From NCBI GenBank assembly GCA_963682175.1, contig OY821786.1:26868501-26932500 (forward strand): a DNA stretch of 64,000 bases, read 5' to 3'. The notes under the pieces are model-generated. The model searched no databases, was not told the origin of the DNA, and saw nothing but the letters and a program-made list of their open reading frames with translations. Both the position numbers and the translations under genes were made by a program. This DNA is from Triglochin maritima. Taxonomy: Eukaryota; Streptophyta; Magnoliopsida; Alismatales; Juncaginaceae. The stretch's first letter is position 1. The number at the start of each line of letters is the position of its first letter. Positions 32,237-45,127 of this stretch are shown one piece after another.

Positions 32237-33849
32237 AATACCCCCACACTTACCTTTTTCTAGTCCCGAGCAAAACAAAGAAAGAGTAAAATGAAAAAAA
32301 GGAAAACATACGAAAAATGGGGAAATCCTAACTCACTTTCGTAGGAATCACGATTGCACTTAGCACGCGCAAGAAGCCCTTAAGCCTCCTTATCGCCAAG
32401 GATGAGGAGTGGTGTCTCCTGAGGGGTTTCATCGGATATACCCACAAAATCGGAACATTGATGCATTATTCAATCTAGCAACACGACTCGTTGGACCAAT
32501 TTTTATCGATCATTGGACACGGTAATCCTACAGGCCGACTCTGTATATGTATCCAGTCCACACACCTAGCCTAGGGAACCATTCGTGCAAGTTAATTAAG
32601 GACTTAAGTGAAAGACATGGGCAACCTTAACATCCTCAAGTGATACAAAGTGCAAAGTCCATTAAGGTGCTTATTTGTATTACTTTTTTTTCTTTTTTTC
32701 TTTTTTGTTCTCTTTTTTTCATTTTATTTTGTCTAGTTGGTGTTTGATTCTCCCAGGTTCAGTTTTCATGCATCATTGCCTATGAGTACTTACACTATTA
32801 CGTACACTTTTCCCCAAATCTCCACATATGGCGATCCCTACCACTCGTGTAACAAGAGTTTGTTCGGCGCATCCCAAGTCAGATAACTCGAAAGCACCAG
32901 GCACTAAGTCCTCTTAGACCTTATTTCTCGAGTGATAGGAGTCGTGCGAGAAGATAGAACACCTACTCACTTATTTCTTTTCTACACATGAACCAAAACC
33001 CCTACACTTAAGGTTTCACAACAAGAGTTTAAGGGTCCTTGACTACAACAAACTTCCTCATACAAACAGGCATGAATTATTTGACTCACTAGGTTCAAGG
33101 TGGACTTCTTTATTTGTTTGAGTACTAAAACCCTATGATTACTCTCCCCCCTAGGGAAAATCAGGGTGCATCCTTACGACTAGATAAGACCTAAAGCCGG
33201 TGTACTAGATATCCAAATGCATCATGTTCAAGTCAATTTTGGGATCTTCCTTTTTACTTTGCCTGTCAACAGTTTTGCACATGCTAAACACACGCAAAAC
33301 CCACAAAACATTTTCTTTCGCAAACACATGAAGATTTTGAAAGAAATGGAAAATTTAAAGCACTAGGCAAGCAAAAGAAGGCAAGTCACCTAAGGATCAT
33401 GGCAAACAAATATTTCGATATTAAATGCAGCACACTAACATGACCCTAACAATGCATACAAAAGAAAACAAATAAAGTGAAAAGACTTGACTATGTACAC
33501 ACGTAAAACACCCCCCCACACACACACACTTACTTCATGTATTGTCCTCAATGAATTTGAGCATGATACTACATGGATAGATGCATGAAAAAGAAAAGAT
33601 CTCACCAATGTGAAGCGCAAAGGTAAGTCCATGGTTATGTTGATGGACACAAAGCCATATTCCCCTCAAAACCTGTGAATACTTAAGAAGGGTGACAAAT
33701 CCGTGAAACAAATGGGGCCCAAATATACAACGGTTGGAGCCCACAACAAGCTATGCTCACTCTTGGAGTTTCTTTCTTCTTCTTTTTTCTACTTTTTTAA
33801 TTTTTTTTCTTTTTCCCAAAGACAACTATGTACAAAAGTGGGCTCCTAC
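32237..33849 (-). other. 3' non-coding region of element 2
   Basis: Collinear with 1290-1840 plus 3243-4313 of element 1 (without the solo LTR) and 47353-48398. Includes hairpin 32255-32275, the conserved block 32324-32400, and pyrimidine tracts at 32680-32740 and 33765-33830 that are A/G-rich on the element sense strand. Confidence 0.7.
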
Positions 33850-36800
33850 CTTCATATGTCAAGGGACATCAAATAGGAACCCGCCATCTCTCGAGCCAGA
33901 TATGCACTTGCATGGGCTCGCAACATAAGAAACAGGAGAATTGTTGAAAGGTTTATGAACCAAGAATGGTGGTTCATGTCTCTCAAAATCGGGGTCTGTG
34001 AAAGGAAATAGAAACAAAGTTGTTTCCATTCCATGAGAAAGCTGAGGGTCATCAATATCTACCTTCCAACTAACATTTGGGTGCATCGGGATGATTTCAT
34101 CCACACAAAGTGACACCCTGGACTTATTACCAAGATGACAATGTCCAGAAACAGAATTGCATGACCACCTGACACCCTTATAAGCATTGTGGTCGTTTGA
34201 TGTCTCTTGAGAATGAGCAACATAGGAGGCATAAATGAGAGGTTAACCTCTATCTGGTTGTTTTAAATGTAGGGTATAAGGTGGTTGATTCTTAACCCAC
34301 ATGGGGTCCTCAACAGATACAGAGTGAAGAGAAGGTGGCCCATAGGCCACAAAAATGGTATCTTGTGGCTCAAGAGCCACATGATCGAAAGGATGTGGAT
34401 CAAAGGCCAAATGATCACAAGATAAGGCACCTTCTTGTGCCAGCCAAGGTAAAATATCATCACCACCATCAGGATCTCCATTGAACAACTCTCTCAAATA
34501 CTTGAAGGTGCCTTCGACTTCAATTTCATTTATGCCCTGGATAAGGTTGACCTGAACAGGGTCATCGAAGGCACCTGGCTTCTTCCTAATGGCGAAGATG
34601 TTGAAATTAGCACACTAACTACCATATGACAAGCGCATCAGACCATTACGACAATTGATCAAGGCATCGGAAGTCGCTAGAAATGGTCACCCCAAAATAA
34701 CAGGAATTTGTCCAAATGGGTTTGGCACAGGTTCAGTATCCAAAACAAAGAAATCGACTGGATAAATGAACTCACCCACTTTGATCAGAACATCTTTCAC
34801 CACGCCCCTTGATTTCTTCATAGACCTATCAACCAGTTGAAGAGTGGTTTTTGTTTTTTTAGGTCTCCAAAACCAAGGTGGACGTAGACCGAATACGACA
34901 GAAGATTGACAGATGCACCAAGGCCCAATAAAGCTCGATGTATTGACACCTCATCAATCACACAAGAAATATTAGGGCAACGAGGGTCCTTGTATTTGAC
35001 TTGATGGGTTGTGCCAACAATGAACTCACATTAGCAGCAAGAGAAGCTTTCTTGGGAACATTGGTTTTTCTCTTCTTATTGCATAAATCATTGAGAACCT
35101 TGGCATAATGTGGCGTTTACTGAATCACCTCCAACAGAGGAATGTTCACCTTAACTTACTGAAAGATGTCAAGAATTTTGTCATGTTGATCTGAAGTTTT
35201 TTTTTTAAGGCACTCAGGAAATGGCGCCTTTGGGGCATAAGGGTCTTCGGAAGGAACCTCAACATTTTGTTCCTTAGAAACATGAGTTGGGACCTCAGAA
35301 TATGATTCCTTTGACCCATGATGAGACAAGGGGACCTTAGGGTTTGGTCTCCTCATAGATGTAGGTATCACCACAGGTCTGCTGACACCAGGAGATGATG
35401 ATTGCAAGGAAGGAAACCCAATGTGCTTGTCCACCTCCTTACCGGACCTCAAAGTATGAATCACATTAAGATGATGGGTCGGTTCAGAGGTAGCTAGAGG
35501 AACTAGTGGCCTTCCTTGAGATTGGGTATCCCGGGGATTCACCTCGGGTTGACTTAGTAATCGACATTCTCACGTTCATGGAGCTGATGAGCCAACTGGC
35601 TAACTTATTCTTCCAAAGTTTTGAATGAACTTGCAAGCTCTGCATGAACGCTTGAAGGGTCGGATCACTAGAGGGGTCCTTTGAGTCAACCCGCTGGGTG
35701 GTGGAGTTTGGTTAAAATAACCCGATGATAAGGCCTGAGGAGGTTGGTGAGTATGGGGCTGAGACCTTTGATGTGGGGATTGGTAGGTCGCCGATGGGCG
35801 TAGAGGGTGATAAGGTGGGGGTTGAGGTTGAGCGTGCGAGCTCTGATCATTGCCCCCACTAGGCCCCCATAAGAAGTTAGGGGGTTTCGCCATCCTGGGT
35901 TGTAGGATTGTACTGGTCATTACGGGGTCATTGTTGATACATTGCATTTGCATGCTCTATATCGCTTGGAGTGTAAGCACACTCCAAGTCACTGTGTCCC
36001 GTAAGTCCACACCTACTACAAGCGGGAGTAGCGACCTGAGTTACAGGAGCTCGATCCAACTCTAAACTCTCAATCCTATGCATGAGAGAAACCATTTTTG
36101 CCTCAGACGCGATAGTTAACTCGACTTGGCATGACCCAACTCGACCAGAAGACCTGGCAGCTAGTGACTGTCTCATGGTGTCCCACTCAAGGGTACATTC
36201 AGCCATTACTTCAAAAGTGTCTCATGCCTCATCGATGGGTTTCATTTGGAAATCACATTGGCACATCGACTCCAACAACGTGTGGATGTTGTAGTTGAGG
36301 CCCTCAAAAATAATTTGGCACAACTGTCACAGCTCAATTCCATGATGAGGGCATTGCAAAAGAATGTCCTTGAACCTCTCAAAGAAAACATGAAACGATT
36401 CGGTCTCAGTCTGATACATTTGATGTATCTGGTGCCGTATATGTTGAGTCTTCCCTTGGGGAAGAATCTCTTTAGAAATAGGGTCACAAAGTCATCCCAA
36501 GACCGAATCAATTTTACTGGGAGGCTGTACATCCATTTATTCGTGTTATCCTTCAACGCGAAAGAAATCATCCTTAACCGGACAGAACCTCCTCGAATTC
36601 ACGTATAAAGATATACGGATCCTCCTTATTCGTAGTGAAGGTACGAAGCATTATCACATATTGAGGTTTCAATTCATAGTTGTTCCCGCGAGCTGCCAGG
36701 AGAACTATGCAAGAAGGTTGTGCGGCCCGAACAGGATGGGTCCTCTCCCACAGAGTCATCAGTCTATCCGGTCGAGCTAAAGGTGGTGGTGCACCAAGAA

Positions 36801-37044
36801 CTCGATCCTGACTAAATCCCTCTTCCTCCCGAGTCAGAGGAGGAGGAGGAGGTCTACGTGGTGGTGGGAGCGGACCGAGGTATTCCATGTATGGAACCCG
36901 GTCTCCCCCATCGCTAGGAGACGACTCGGCCTCATTCTCCAAAGGATCTCGAGGCAGAGATGGGCGAACACCTAGCCCGTCCATCTCAGAAAAAAGCATT
37001 ATCTCAAGTCGAGCGCTCTCACCAAAATGAGCCCAAGCTCGCAT
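33850..37044 (-). pseudogene. gag-pro: gag-protease of element 2 (heavily broken)
   Basis: Gag N-terminus at 36574-37044 with a Pro-rich run, then AAQPSCIVLL and FIREFEEVL. The next block has WMYSLPVKLIRSWDDF (36400-36560). The zinc knuckle CSRCGLTGHSDLEC (about 36030-36075) is an intact CX2CX4HX4C. A Pro/Gln-rich linker is followed by EDPYAPKAPFPECLKKK. In the protease region (34600-35000) the active site reads LLGLGASVN: the catalytic Asp has become Gly. The tail at 33859-34560 ends GGFLFDVP, matching the tail of element 1 (shared IPMHP, W-R/K-V and FDVP-stop). At least six frame changes or stops. No RT follows. Confidence 0.85.
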
Positions 37045-37640
37045 AAAACGCTCGACTCAACTCTAAAACAACACACAACAAAAAGTGTAATCAAAGGAGG
37101 AGACTACTCAAAGAGTATAGAGGAGGAGAAGACTCAGATGAGAAGTGAGGAATCCCTAGAACTAATGTGGGTAGTGGAAGAGGGTAGATGCCTAATTTAG
37201 CAAACACGGCTCAAGCAGCCTAAAGTCACTATAGGTCTTTACAGCTAGACGACGCCTAACTGCGAGGTCACACGGCCACAACACGCCTCACCTGCCTACA
37301 ACGTAGGCCACAAAACCCAGCAAGTGAGCCAATATTAGGAGATCTCGTCTCTTCTACTATCGACAAAGTGGGCAACGTCGATCAGACTATGACGGGCTTG
37401 ACCGGATTACTCTCCTAATGCGCCAGAGTCCAAGTGGTCAATGTCTACATGATTTTAGATTAAGGCTTTTGATTAGGAGTGATTTTTGGGGAAAAGTAAA
37501 GGGTGATGAAATCCCCCACCTTATCTTGTGTGGGAAAACCCCTCTTTAGTAACGTTTTGAGTCTTAATCTAGCAATCAACTCTCCAAGCAAACACTCACC
37601 TTACTCTTGTCATGATGCACATTACTAACTAATTAGTAAT

Positions 37641-37741
37641 GATGCATGAATGAGAGAATTGGTGCATGTGTTTAACGATGCATGAATGAGAGAATTGGTG
37701 CATGTGTTTAACGATGCATGAATGAGAGAATTGGTGCACGT
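37641..37741. repeat. 36-bp tandem repeat, 2.8 copies
   Basis: Units start at 37641, 37677 and 37713 with gatgcatgaatgagagaatt; the first two are identical and the third is partial. Element 1 has a single corresponding unit near 8019-8050, so the expansion is private to this copy. Confidence 0.93.
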
Positions 37742-38001
37742 ACCTCACGCCAGCAATCAACAACAAGAATGTAAAGAAAAGAGAGACGAGTCCGTGCAAG
37801 GTCTACAAATGTTGCATGACATAGATGCCAATCAGTCTAATCATTTGCTTTGAATTTTAAGGTCCAAGTTGATTAAAAGAGGGATTGATTATTTATTGAT
37901 CTGCGAGCAAACTACAGGTTCAGACATGCCAAATAAGGTTCCCAGATAACTATGTTGCAATTTTAAACACAGAAGAAAATAGTAAGCAAGAACCTCTCAC
38001 C

Positions 38002-38021
38002 AGACCGCCAATTGGCGGTCT
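38002..38021. promoter_or_regulatory. 20-bp perfect palindrome in element 2 leader
   Basis: AGACCGCCAATTGGCGGTCT, identical to 8314-8333 although surrounding sequence has diverged. It is followed at 38028-38041 by a half copy (ttgattggcggtca). It lies about 150 nt downstream (element sense) of the decayed primer site. Confidence 0.8.
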
Positions 38022-38169
38022 CAGGCTGTTGATTGGCGGTCAGATTAGCTTGTTACTCCCTCGAATTTCTACTGGTACCTCCCCTTGATGTTGTGACATC
38101 CTGAAACAAATATCAACTAAAAACAAAATATTAAACCAACTCGAATCATCCAAACAAGAGTCCGGACTG

Positions 38170-38184
38170 AGCACCAACGACGCT
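38170..38184 (-). other. Decayed tRNA-Asp primer binding site, element 2
   Basis: gcaccaacgacgcta sits where element 1 has ggcaacggcgcca, and the spacer aaaactt and LTR start tgattgaat follow exactly. Several changes are C/G to T/A, consistent with decay of methylated CpG. Confidence 0.7.
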
Positions 38185-38191
38185 AAAAACT

Positions 38192-38387
38192 TGATTGAAT
38201 CGTTTTAAATACCGTAAGTGCACAACGTCGGTGAAGACGTGGCAAATACGGGTTGAGTCCACAGGGAAGTGTGTCAACTCTGGTTCTTTAGAAATCAAGT
38301 GGGAAAGGAGAAGAGAACTTGTTGATTATGCTACTAGTAAAAAGACAATTACACTAGAATGCAAAACAAACAAGATTACGATGCAAA
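38192..38387 (-). repeat. LTR A, right copy, proximal piece
   Basis: Matches 29580-29775. Homology ends at gattacgatgcaaa, where LTR C sequence starts (cgttttattaataaccgc). The joint shares the word aacgttttA-type microhomology with the start of LTR C and shows no target duplication. Confidence 0.8.
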
Positions 38388-41300
38388 CGTTTTATTAATA
38401 ACCGCAAGTGCATGGCCGTGTTGAAGCGGTGGCAAATACGGGTCGATCCACAGGGAGGTGTGTCAACTCTGGTTTGTTCGAAGGCAAGTGGGAAAGAGAG
38501 GAAGAAGTTGGGACTAAACTAAAGTAACTACGTTAATCTAGAACGAGACAAACAAAGAAGATGAAAGCTTGAAATCAGAAATGGAAAACCCCTAAGGGGT
38601 GGAGTGTGTGCACACATGCAAAAATATGGTGAAGAATGCATTCAATAGGCACAAATGTAGGTAGTGTTTTCATGTATAGGAAGTGTATAAAGTGTAACGC
38701 CCCCGATCTCGTAGGTATGCACACTGGGAACCAACTAAAGTGTCGCTATCATAGACCTCCGCGACGACAGGAGTTACAAAGAAAAACTAACAAGACAGAC
38801 TAACTCGACAATATGTAAAGACATACATGGATAACAGACATATAAAGAACAGAACGAGTGAATATCCATATATGAAAAAGGTCAATACAATACTTGAGTT
38901 TCAAAGGAAATACAATGACATAAGCGGAAACAAACGATAACTGAAGACTCTGGTCGACATGTCCCTCGTGTTCAGAATCTTCGACACTCGTCCAGTCTGC
39001 CCTATGGGGAACCTAAGTACTTGCAAGCACCGCATTAACAAATGCGTGAGTTTTCAATTAAGAAAACTCATTATGCCCCAACAAAACAATAACAGAACTA
39101 TGCATGGAGTCTAACTAAGACAAGCATCAAAACATAAAGGAACAGAAGAGCACATAATGCATCAGAAGGCTATGACTCCACAAGCCATGCCAGCCGGGAG
39201 CACCCGACACGTTCCTCGCAAGGAACCAGAACACCAACCTCGCTGGTCAGAAGTGGTCACTCGACAGTGACCCACCGCTCGACACAAAACGGTGCGCCGG
39301 ATAAATGTCCCAATTCATGGAAATAAACCTACATGGTGTCATCGCGAACTTGGGAACATCTACCCTCAGACAGAATGGCAGCGCGCCTGCCCAGGACTTA
39401 TCTTACGCCTGGCCTCCCAACATGAAGGTCTTATGCGAATGACCTCTGAAGCTAGAGGACCCACTCGTGGCCCGTCGGCCCAGAAAACAGAACGTGCACA
39501 AAATTATTAATCAGATTAAATGCAATGCAAGCTACTAAAGCATCTAAAATCTAATGCAGCTACAGTGTATGTAACGAACTCAAGGAGGAGTATCCGGACA
39601 CCCTCCTAACAACCCCAAACAAATCAAAATCAGAACATCACAATCAGGAATCAAACAACTCACAACAACAAGCAAACATAACTGGATCGGCAAATCAAGA
39701 TAACAACTAATCACATCATCTACGGGTCATGATAAGGATGTTATAAGGTCTGATTTCCTACATGCCACTCAAGACCACACCATAATGTCACAAATCAGTA
39801 ACATACAAGCATGACAATAATAATAGAATGAAAGAATCAGCAATAGACAACCCAGTGCACCACTAATAAACTTATGTAGCATAAAAACCAAATTCCAAAA
39901 TCGTGCACGTATTCGAAATATGGAACTTGGCTATACTCTAGAGATTATGAGAATATAATTTAAGAGTTAATATATGAGCACATGTCCTATAATCAGCAAT
40001 AAAATATGCATCTTTCCAGAATATGATCAAGAACCATGCGCAACATGTCCTCTATCTAACAATGAATCATGGCTGACTACTTGACTCCAATCAGAACGTG
40101 GTGCACTACATTAAGGGCATGTGGTCCATAAGATATGTAATAGGAGGGTTGAGAATAATACAAGAATGCATAACCAACAATTCAGATACCATTACGTAAC
40201 AGATCTTCAGAACATAACCAATAATTGATTTCAAGCACACATGATCTATTCTCGGATGTTCTCAGTGATTATTATCAGAATATATAGTGGCACTTATATT
40301 CAGCATATAACCCTATAATGTTATCATGAATATACATGCATGCGTTCGGATTAACACATTACAATAAGTCATGGAATGAGTTGCATACAACATGGACGAG
40401 TACATAATTTATTTCTAAAAGAAAGCATAATGATAACATCAGAGAAGGTAGACAAAATCAGATCATAAGTGGGTTATGGTCACCACTGGAAGGAATCAAC
40501 TCAAACAACAAGTCACCACAACAACACATATAATCCAACCGATTGCACACATCATAATTTCAGAACGTACAAGCATTAGAAGCCTGTGATTCAGAACGTG
40601 GTCCGAGATTATATGAACATGAATTAATATATGAAGATATCAGTAATCTAACATGGAAAGCATATATCTAGAAATCAGAAGTCGGAGCATATTCATGATC
40701 GATATAAATCTACATGCATAAGGATTTGCACAAAACTAAACGACATAGGATGAATTGCATAACTCATAAATTCTGATATAGTTTATGGATTGGTCATGAC
40801 TGAGATAAAATCAGAGATGATAAACTCCTCTTAACATTCCAATCGATATATGCAACATTCCTTGAACATAAAATTAGATCACGATAGAAACTAGATTTGA
40901 AATCAATAACATGTCATAACGCCTGATCCAAATAAAAAAACGTGATTATGACATCTAACATCAGTAAGCATATCATGCGAGAAAATCTGGACTTGATCAC
41001 AATATCATGCATGAACATAACATCCAAAAGATCACAAGATACAAAACCATAAGGTTAGTAACACATCACTCAACATGCAAGCAGAACCCCTCCCCAACTA
41101 GCTCTCTACGATCGAGTCCACTTCCTCTAGTTTCTACGAAAACCACCAAGGAAGACTGAGGCCCAAGTCGTGGTAGAGAGGGAGGTGCTCAGCCACCTCT
41201 GAAATTTGGATGGTGCACCACAGTCCACACAATCGGTGGATCTCCACTAGTGCATACCAAACCTCAGATCGGCAAACACAAGTGCTGGACTAAACTTCAT

Positions 41301-41703
41301 CCAACCCCCACTCTACATCCTCTTATGCTAAAGGGGTAGGAGCATACCTGAAACTGATGGAGAAGAGCCTCAGAGTTTGCTGAACTCCAGCTGCAGCCGC
41401 CTCCATGCTTGCTAGCTAGTCACCTCTTGCACTTGCACTTCTTGCTTGTTTGACCGGTTGGACTTGTTGGAGATCTCAGCACCAAAACATGGGAGGAGGT
41501 GAGGGAACTGATAAAGACAGATACGGTTGGGTGGTTCGGTCCCCAAGTACATGAGGCAATCCACAAGAAAGCAATTTAACCAATGCACATATGATATATC
41601 ACTATCAGAAAGCAAGTCTAAAAGATAAGAAATCACCGACAGGGTTTGGACAAGATGCCCCACTGGAGAGTCTTCAGATTCTATACACTTTAAGGACAGA
41701 CCT

Positions 41704-41715
41704 GCTCTGATACCA
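41704..41715 (-). other. Primer binding site, initiator tRNA-Met, element D
   Basis: gctctgatacca on the plus strand, 3 bp from the LTR start at 41719. It gives the orientation of element D. Confidence 0.85.
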
Positions 41716-42956
41716 AGTTGTAATGGCCCTGATCTCATGGGTACGCACACTGGGAACCAACTCAAGTGTTGCTATTAGAGTCCTCCGCGATGACCGAAGG
41801 AGTTACAAAGAAAAACTGTAAAGACAGACTAACTCGACAATATGTAAAGGCATACATAGATAACAAACATATAAAGAACAGAACAAGTGAATATCCATAT
41901 ATGAAAAAGGTCAATACAATACTTGAGTTTTAAAGGAAATAGAATGACATAAGCGAACACAAACAATAACTGAAGACTCTGGTCGACATGTCCCTCGTGT
42001 ACAGAATCTTCCACGCGAACTTGAAAACATCTACCCTGAGACAGAATGGCAGCGTGCCTGCCCAAGACTTATCTTACGTCTGGCCTCCCAACATGAAGGT
42101 CTTATGCGAATGGTCTCTGAAGCTAGAGGACCCACTGGTGGCCCGTCATCCCAGAAAACAGAACGTGCCCAGAATTATTAATCAGATTAAATGCAATGCA
42201 AGCTACTAAAGCATCTAAAATCTAATGCAACAACAGTGTATGGAACGAGCTCAAGGAGGAGTATCCAGCTACCCTCCTAGCAGCCCCAAACATATCAGAA
42301 TCAGAACATCCCAATCAGGAATCAAACGAAACTCACAACAACAAGCAAACATAACTGGATCGGAAAATCAAGATAACAACTAATCGCATCATCTATAGGT
42401 CATGATAAGGATGTTATAAGGTCTGATTTCCTACATGCCACTCAATACCACACCATAATGTCACAAATCAGTAACATACAAGCATGACAATAATAATAGA
42501 ATGAAAGCATCAGCAATAGACAACCCAGTGCACCACTAATAAACTTATGTAGCATAAAAACCAAATTCCAAAATCGTGCACGTATTCGAAATATGGAACT
42601 TGGCTATACTCTAGAGATTATGAGAATATAATTTAAGAGTTAATACATGAGCACATGTCGTATAATCAGCAATAAAATATGCATCTCTCCAGAATATGAT
42701 CAAGAACCATGCGCAACACATATGTCCTCTATCTGACAATGAATCATGGCTGACTACTTAGACTCCAATCAGAACGTGGTGCACTACATTAAGGGCATGT
42801 GGTCCATAAGATATGTATGAGGAGGGTTGAGAATAATACAAGAATGCATAACCAACAATTCAGATACCATTACGTAATAGATCTTCAAAACATAACCAAT
42901 AATTGATTTCAAGCATACATGATCTATTCTCGGATGTTCTCAGTGACTATTATCAG

Positions 42957-45127
42957 TGTAACTTCCCGAAATAGCGGAAAAGATTGAAAATTCATAATCA
43001 CAACAATAAAGGTTAATAATCAAAGACGGGACTGTTACTTCCCATAAAACAAATAGCGGTGCACCAAATTACATCAGAGTTTGTCAAAATGATACATGAT
43101 TACAACAAAACAACAAAAGAAGATAAAACGTAATCATGTTGACCTCAGTGGTCCGAGTAGAGGATCCGACTCCAAAATGCACGTGGCCGCCGATCACCAC
43201 CCAACTGGACCTACTGTGGTCCTGAAAAAAATATAACAACAATACCTGAGTTTCTGAAAGGAAACCCCGTATGCCAATTCACCTATATGCGTGCATTACA
43301 CAATGAACCTATCATACTAGCATGTCATGGCATCAACAGAAAGGAAAACAGTTCCCCCGAAGGGTAAAACAGGACATCAGTCCGACAGCCAACATCGGGT
43401 CTCCCGAGGAGACCTACTGCAGGCCCATGCAGTCTTACAGCACGCGACATCGCACCCCCCACACGCGGCTACACTACTCAAGGGTTCGGCAGGGAGCCTC
43501 TGTCACGCCTGCGGGCCGATAGAATACAGATCTGCAAATCTCTGTGGTCGGAGCCACTGGGGACCAACGGGGTCGTCGCGCGGAAGGTATAACAACATCA
43601 TCTCGATAGGTGCCCAGTCGAGGAATCAACATTGCCGGAACAACCTCGGCCCAACAATCATCATCGCCGGCACAACCTTGGCGGCATCACCGGCACAACA
43701 TCGGTGGTCCATCACAAACGTCCGGCACAGCATCGGACAGGTCCAGACTGAAGTCTGCCAGGTCATCAGGCTCCACGAGCCGCAAACACCAACCGCGCCG
43801 CTATAAAAGCTGGGCAGCGACCTCCGTAGCCCATAGGCTGGTAGTCACCTCACCCAACGCCAGTTGCGTGCCCGCACAAACATCATACATTGGGATCTGC
43901 GATCCCTCAGGCCTGCTATACTACAATGAGTCCAATCAATCCATCAACTTAGTCACGGTCCATACATGGAGGTGACGCGTCCCGAACACCCACACTTTTC
44001 CACTCGGCGGTCCCTGGGCAGGCACACAAAACGCGCCCACTGTCACCTCCCGGCTCACGCACAAGGAGAGGACACTGGTTTCCATGCACAAAGTTGGCAT
44101 TCAAAAAGGGAACCAGGAATTCTGTCCTGGGCCCAAACGGTCGACCGGCAAAGGTGATTCGGTCGACCGCTTCCAGAAAGGAATCGGTCGACCGTACGCC
44201 TAACACGGTCTACCCCTGCGCTCAAAACACAATCCCCAACGGTCGAACAAAGGTCTAAAACCGGTCGACCAAACGAGGTCAACATCCGGAGTCTGGTCAA
44301 CATCAAATTCAAATCTATCGGTCGACCGACTCAGCGGCCTCGGTCGACCGAAAACTAACAGGGTCAACCTATTATTCTACGTCATATAACGGTCGAACGC
44401 AAACATAACAACGGTCGAACAAACATGCATAATAATCCAGTACAGTTAAGTTCCGGTCGAACGACCCCATGGAATCGGTCGACCGAAACACAACAGGCAC
44501 TCCCAACTCACCCGCAGAATGCACTACCGGTCGACCGCCACGAAGCATCGTTCGACCGGTGAAGGTTAAAGTCGGGTAAATAGTACTAAATCGGTCGACC
44601 GCCCGAAGGATCCGGTCGACCGTTGGTCGCCTTCAGCCTCGCGCCAGCCGAGGTTTTACGAAGAAACACGCCTCCGGAGAGGTCTTCGACCTCTCCCGGC
44701 CGACCAACACCTCCCCCACACTTGGGTGAGCAACCAAAACCACACTACCAAGTCGACATACCTCAAACGAAGACGACGAACCGCCGGAGCCCGCTCACGC
44801 ACGTCGTCACCTCCGGCCTCCCTCGCGCTCTGCTCCCGCACGAACACCTTCCTCGCTCGACGCCTCCGCAGCTACTCCACCAACGCGCACGCAAAGGAAA
44901 GGAAGGAATGAGGGAATGGAAGGAGAAGAAAAGAGGAAAGAAGAAGAAAGGAAAGGATTGCTTGGGTTATAAGCCCGAAACAGCTACAGTACTTGCAACC
45001 CCCTCACCATCACCTACACCTCCTACTCTCCTCCAACCCATGCAAACCACTGTGCACGTACCTCTTCCCCATGCAAACCCTCCTCTAATCCAAGATTAAC
45101 CCTAAATCAAGGGTTAGGGTTCTAACA
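42957..45127. mobile_element. Solo LTR E (2171 bp) inside element D
   Basis: Starts tgtaacttcccgaaatagcgg and ends gggttctaaca, with perfect 5-bp duplication atcag (42952-42956 and 45128-45132). The interrupted D LTR continues on both sides (compare 40230-40330). GC-rich in its middle (43340-43960), with a CGGTCGACCG array at 44139-44626 and a purine-rich tract at 44890-44960. The open frames in it overlap on both strands and are not supported as genes. Confidence 0.92.
44139..44626. repeat. Array of CGGTCGACCG palindromes in LTR E
   Basis: More than ten copies of CGGTCGACCG or one-mismatch forms (ggtcgaac, gttcgaccg) in under 500 bp, with unrelated spacers. Corresponds to the array at 54246-54884 in LTR F. 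Confidence 0.85.

Larger units (their letters stand above)
37045..38169 (-). other. Long 5' leader of element 2
   Basis: About 1.1 kb without an ORF. Block 37207-37430 is highly similar to 7577-7800 of element 1, including the phrase cagctagacgacgcctaact. The gggtgatgaaatccc block is at 37501. A 36-bp tandem repeat (37641-37741) and the leader palindrome at 38002-38021 are contained in it. Confidence 0.65.
30661..38387 (-). mobile_element. Element 2: Gag-protease-only element with mismatched LTRs
   Basis: Left LTR is B type, right LTR (from 38192) is A type. Interior has the same plan as element 1: conserved 3' non-coding block (32237-33850), Gag-protease remnant, long leader, leader palindrome, and a decayed tRNA-Asp primer site. 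There is no RT or integrase. Different LTR types at the two ends imply recombination between two related elements. Confidence 0.78.

Noticed and set aside
36246..36608. 120-codon plus-strand frame
   Set aside because: It is antisense to the Gag region of element 2, which has clear homology on the minus strand.
37641..37741. CRISPR-like repeat array
   Set aside because: The 36-bp units are direct tandem copies without spacers, in a plant retroelement leader.
41412..41765. 117-codon minus-strand frame across the D primer site
   Set aside because: It runs from LTR through PBS into the short remnant leader, so it cannot be a genuine Gag; no motif recognised.
43327..43975. Overlapping open frames of 120-160 codons in the GC-rich part of LTR E
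   Set aside because: They lie inside a solo LTR with clean TSDs, overlap each other in several frames and strands, and show no family motif. GC-rich DNA yields long frames by chance.
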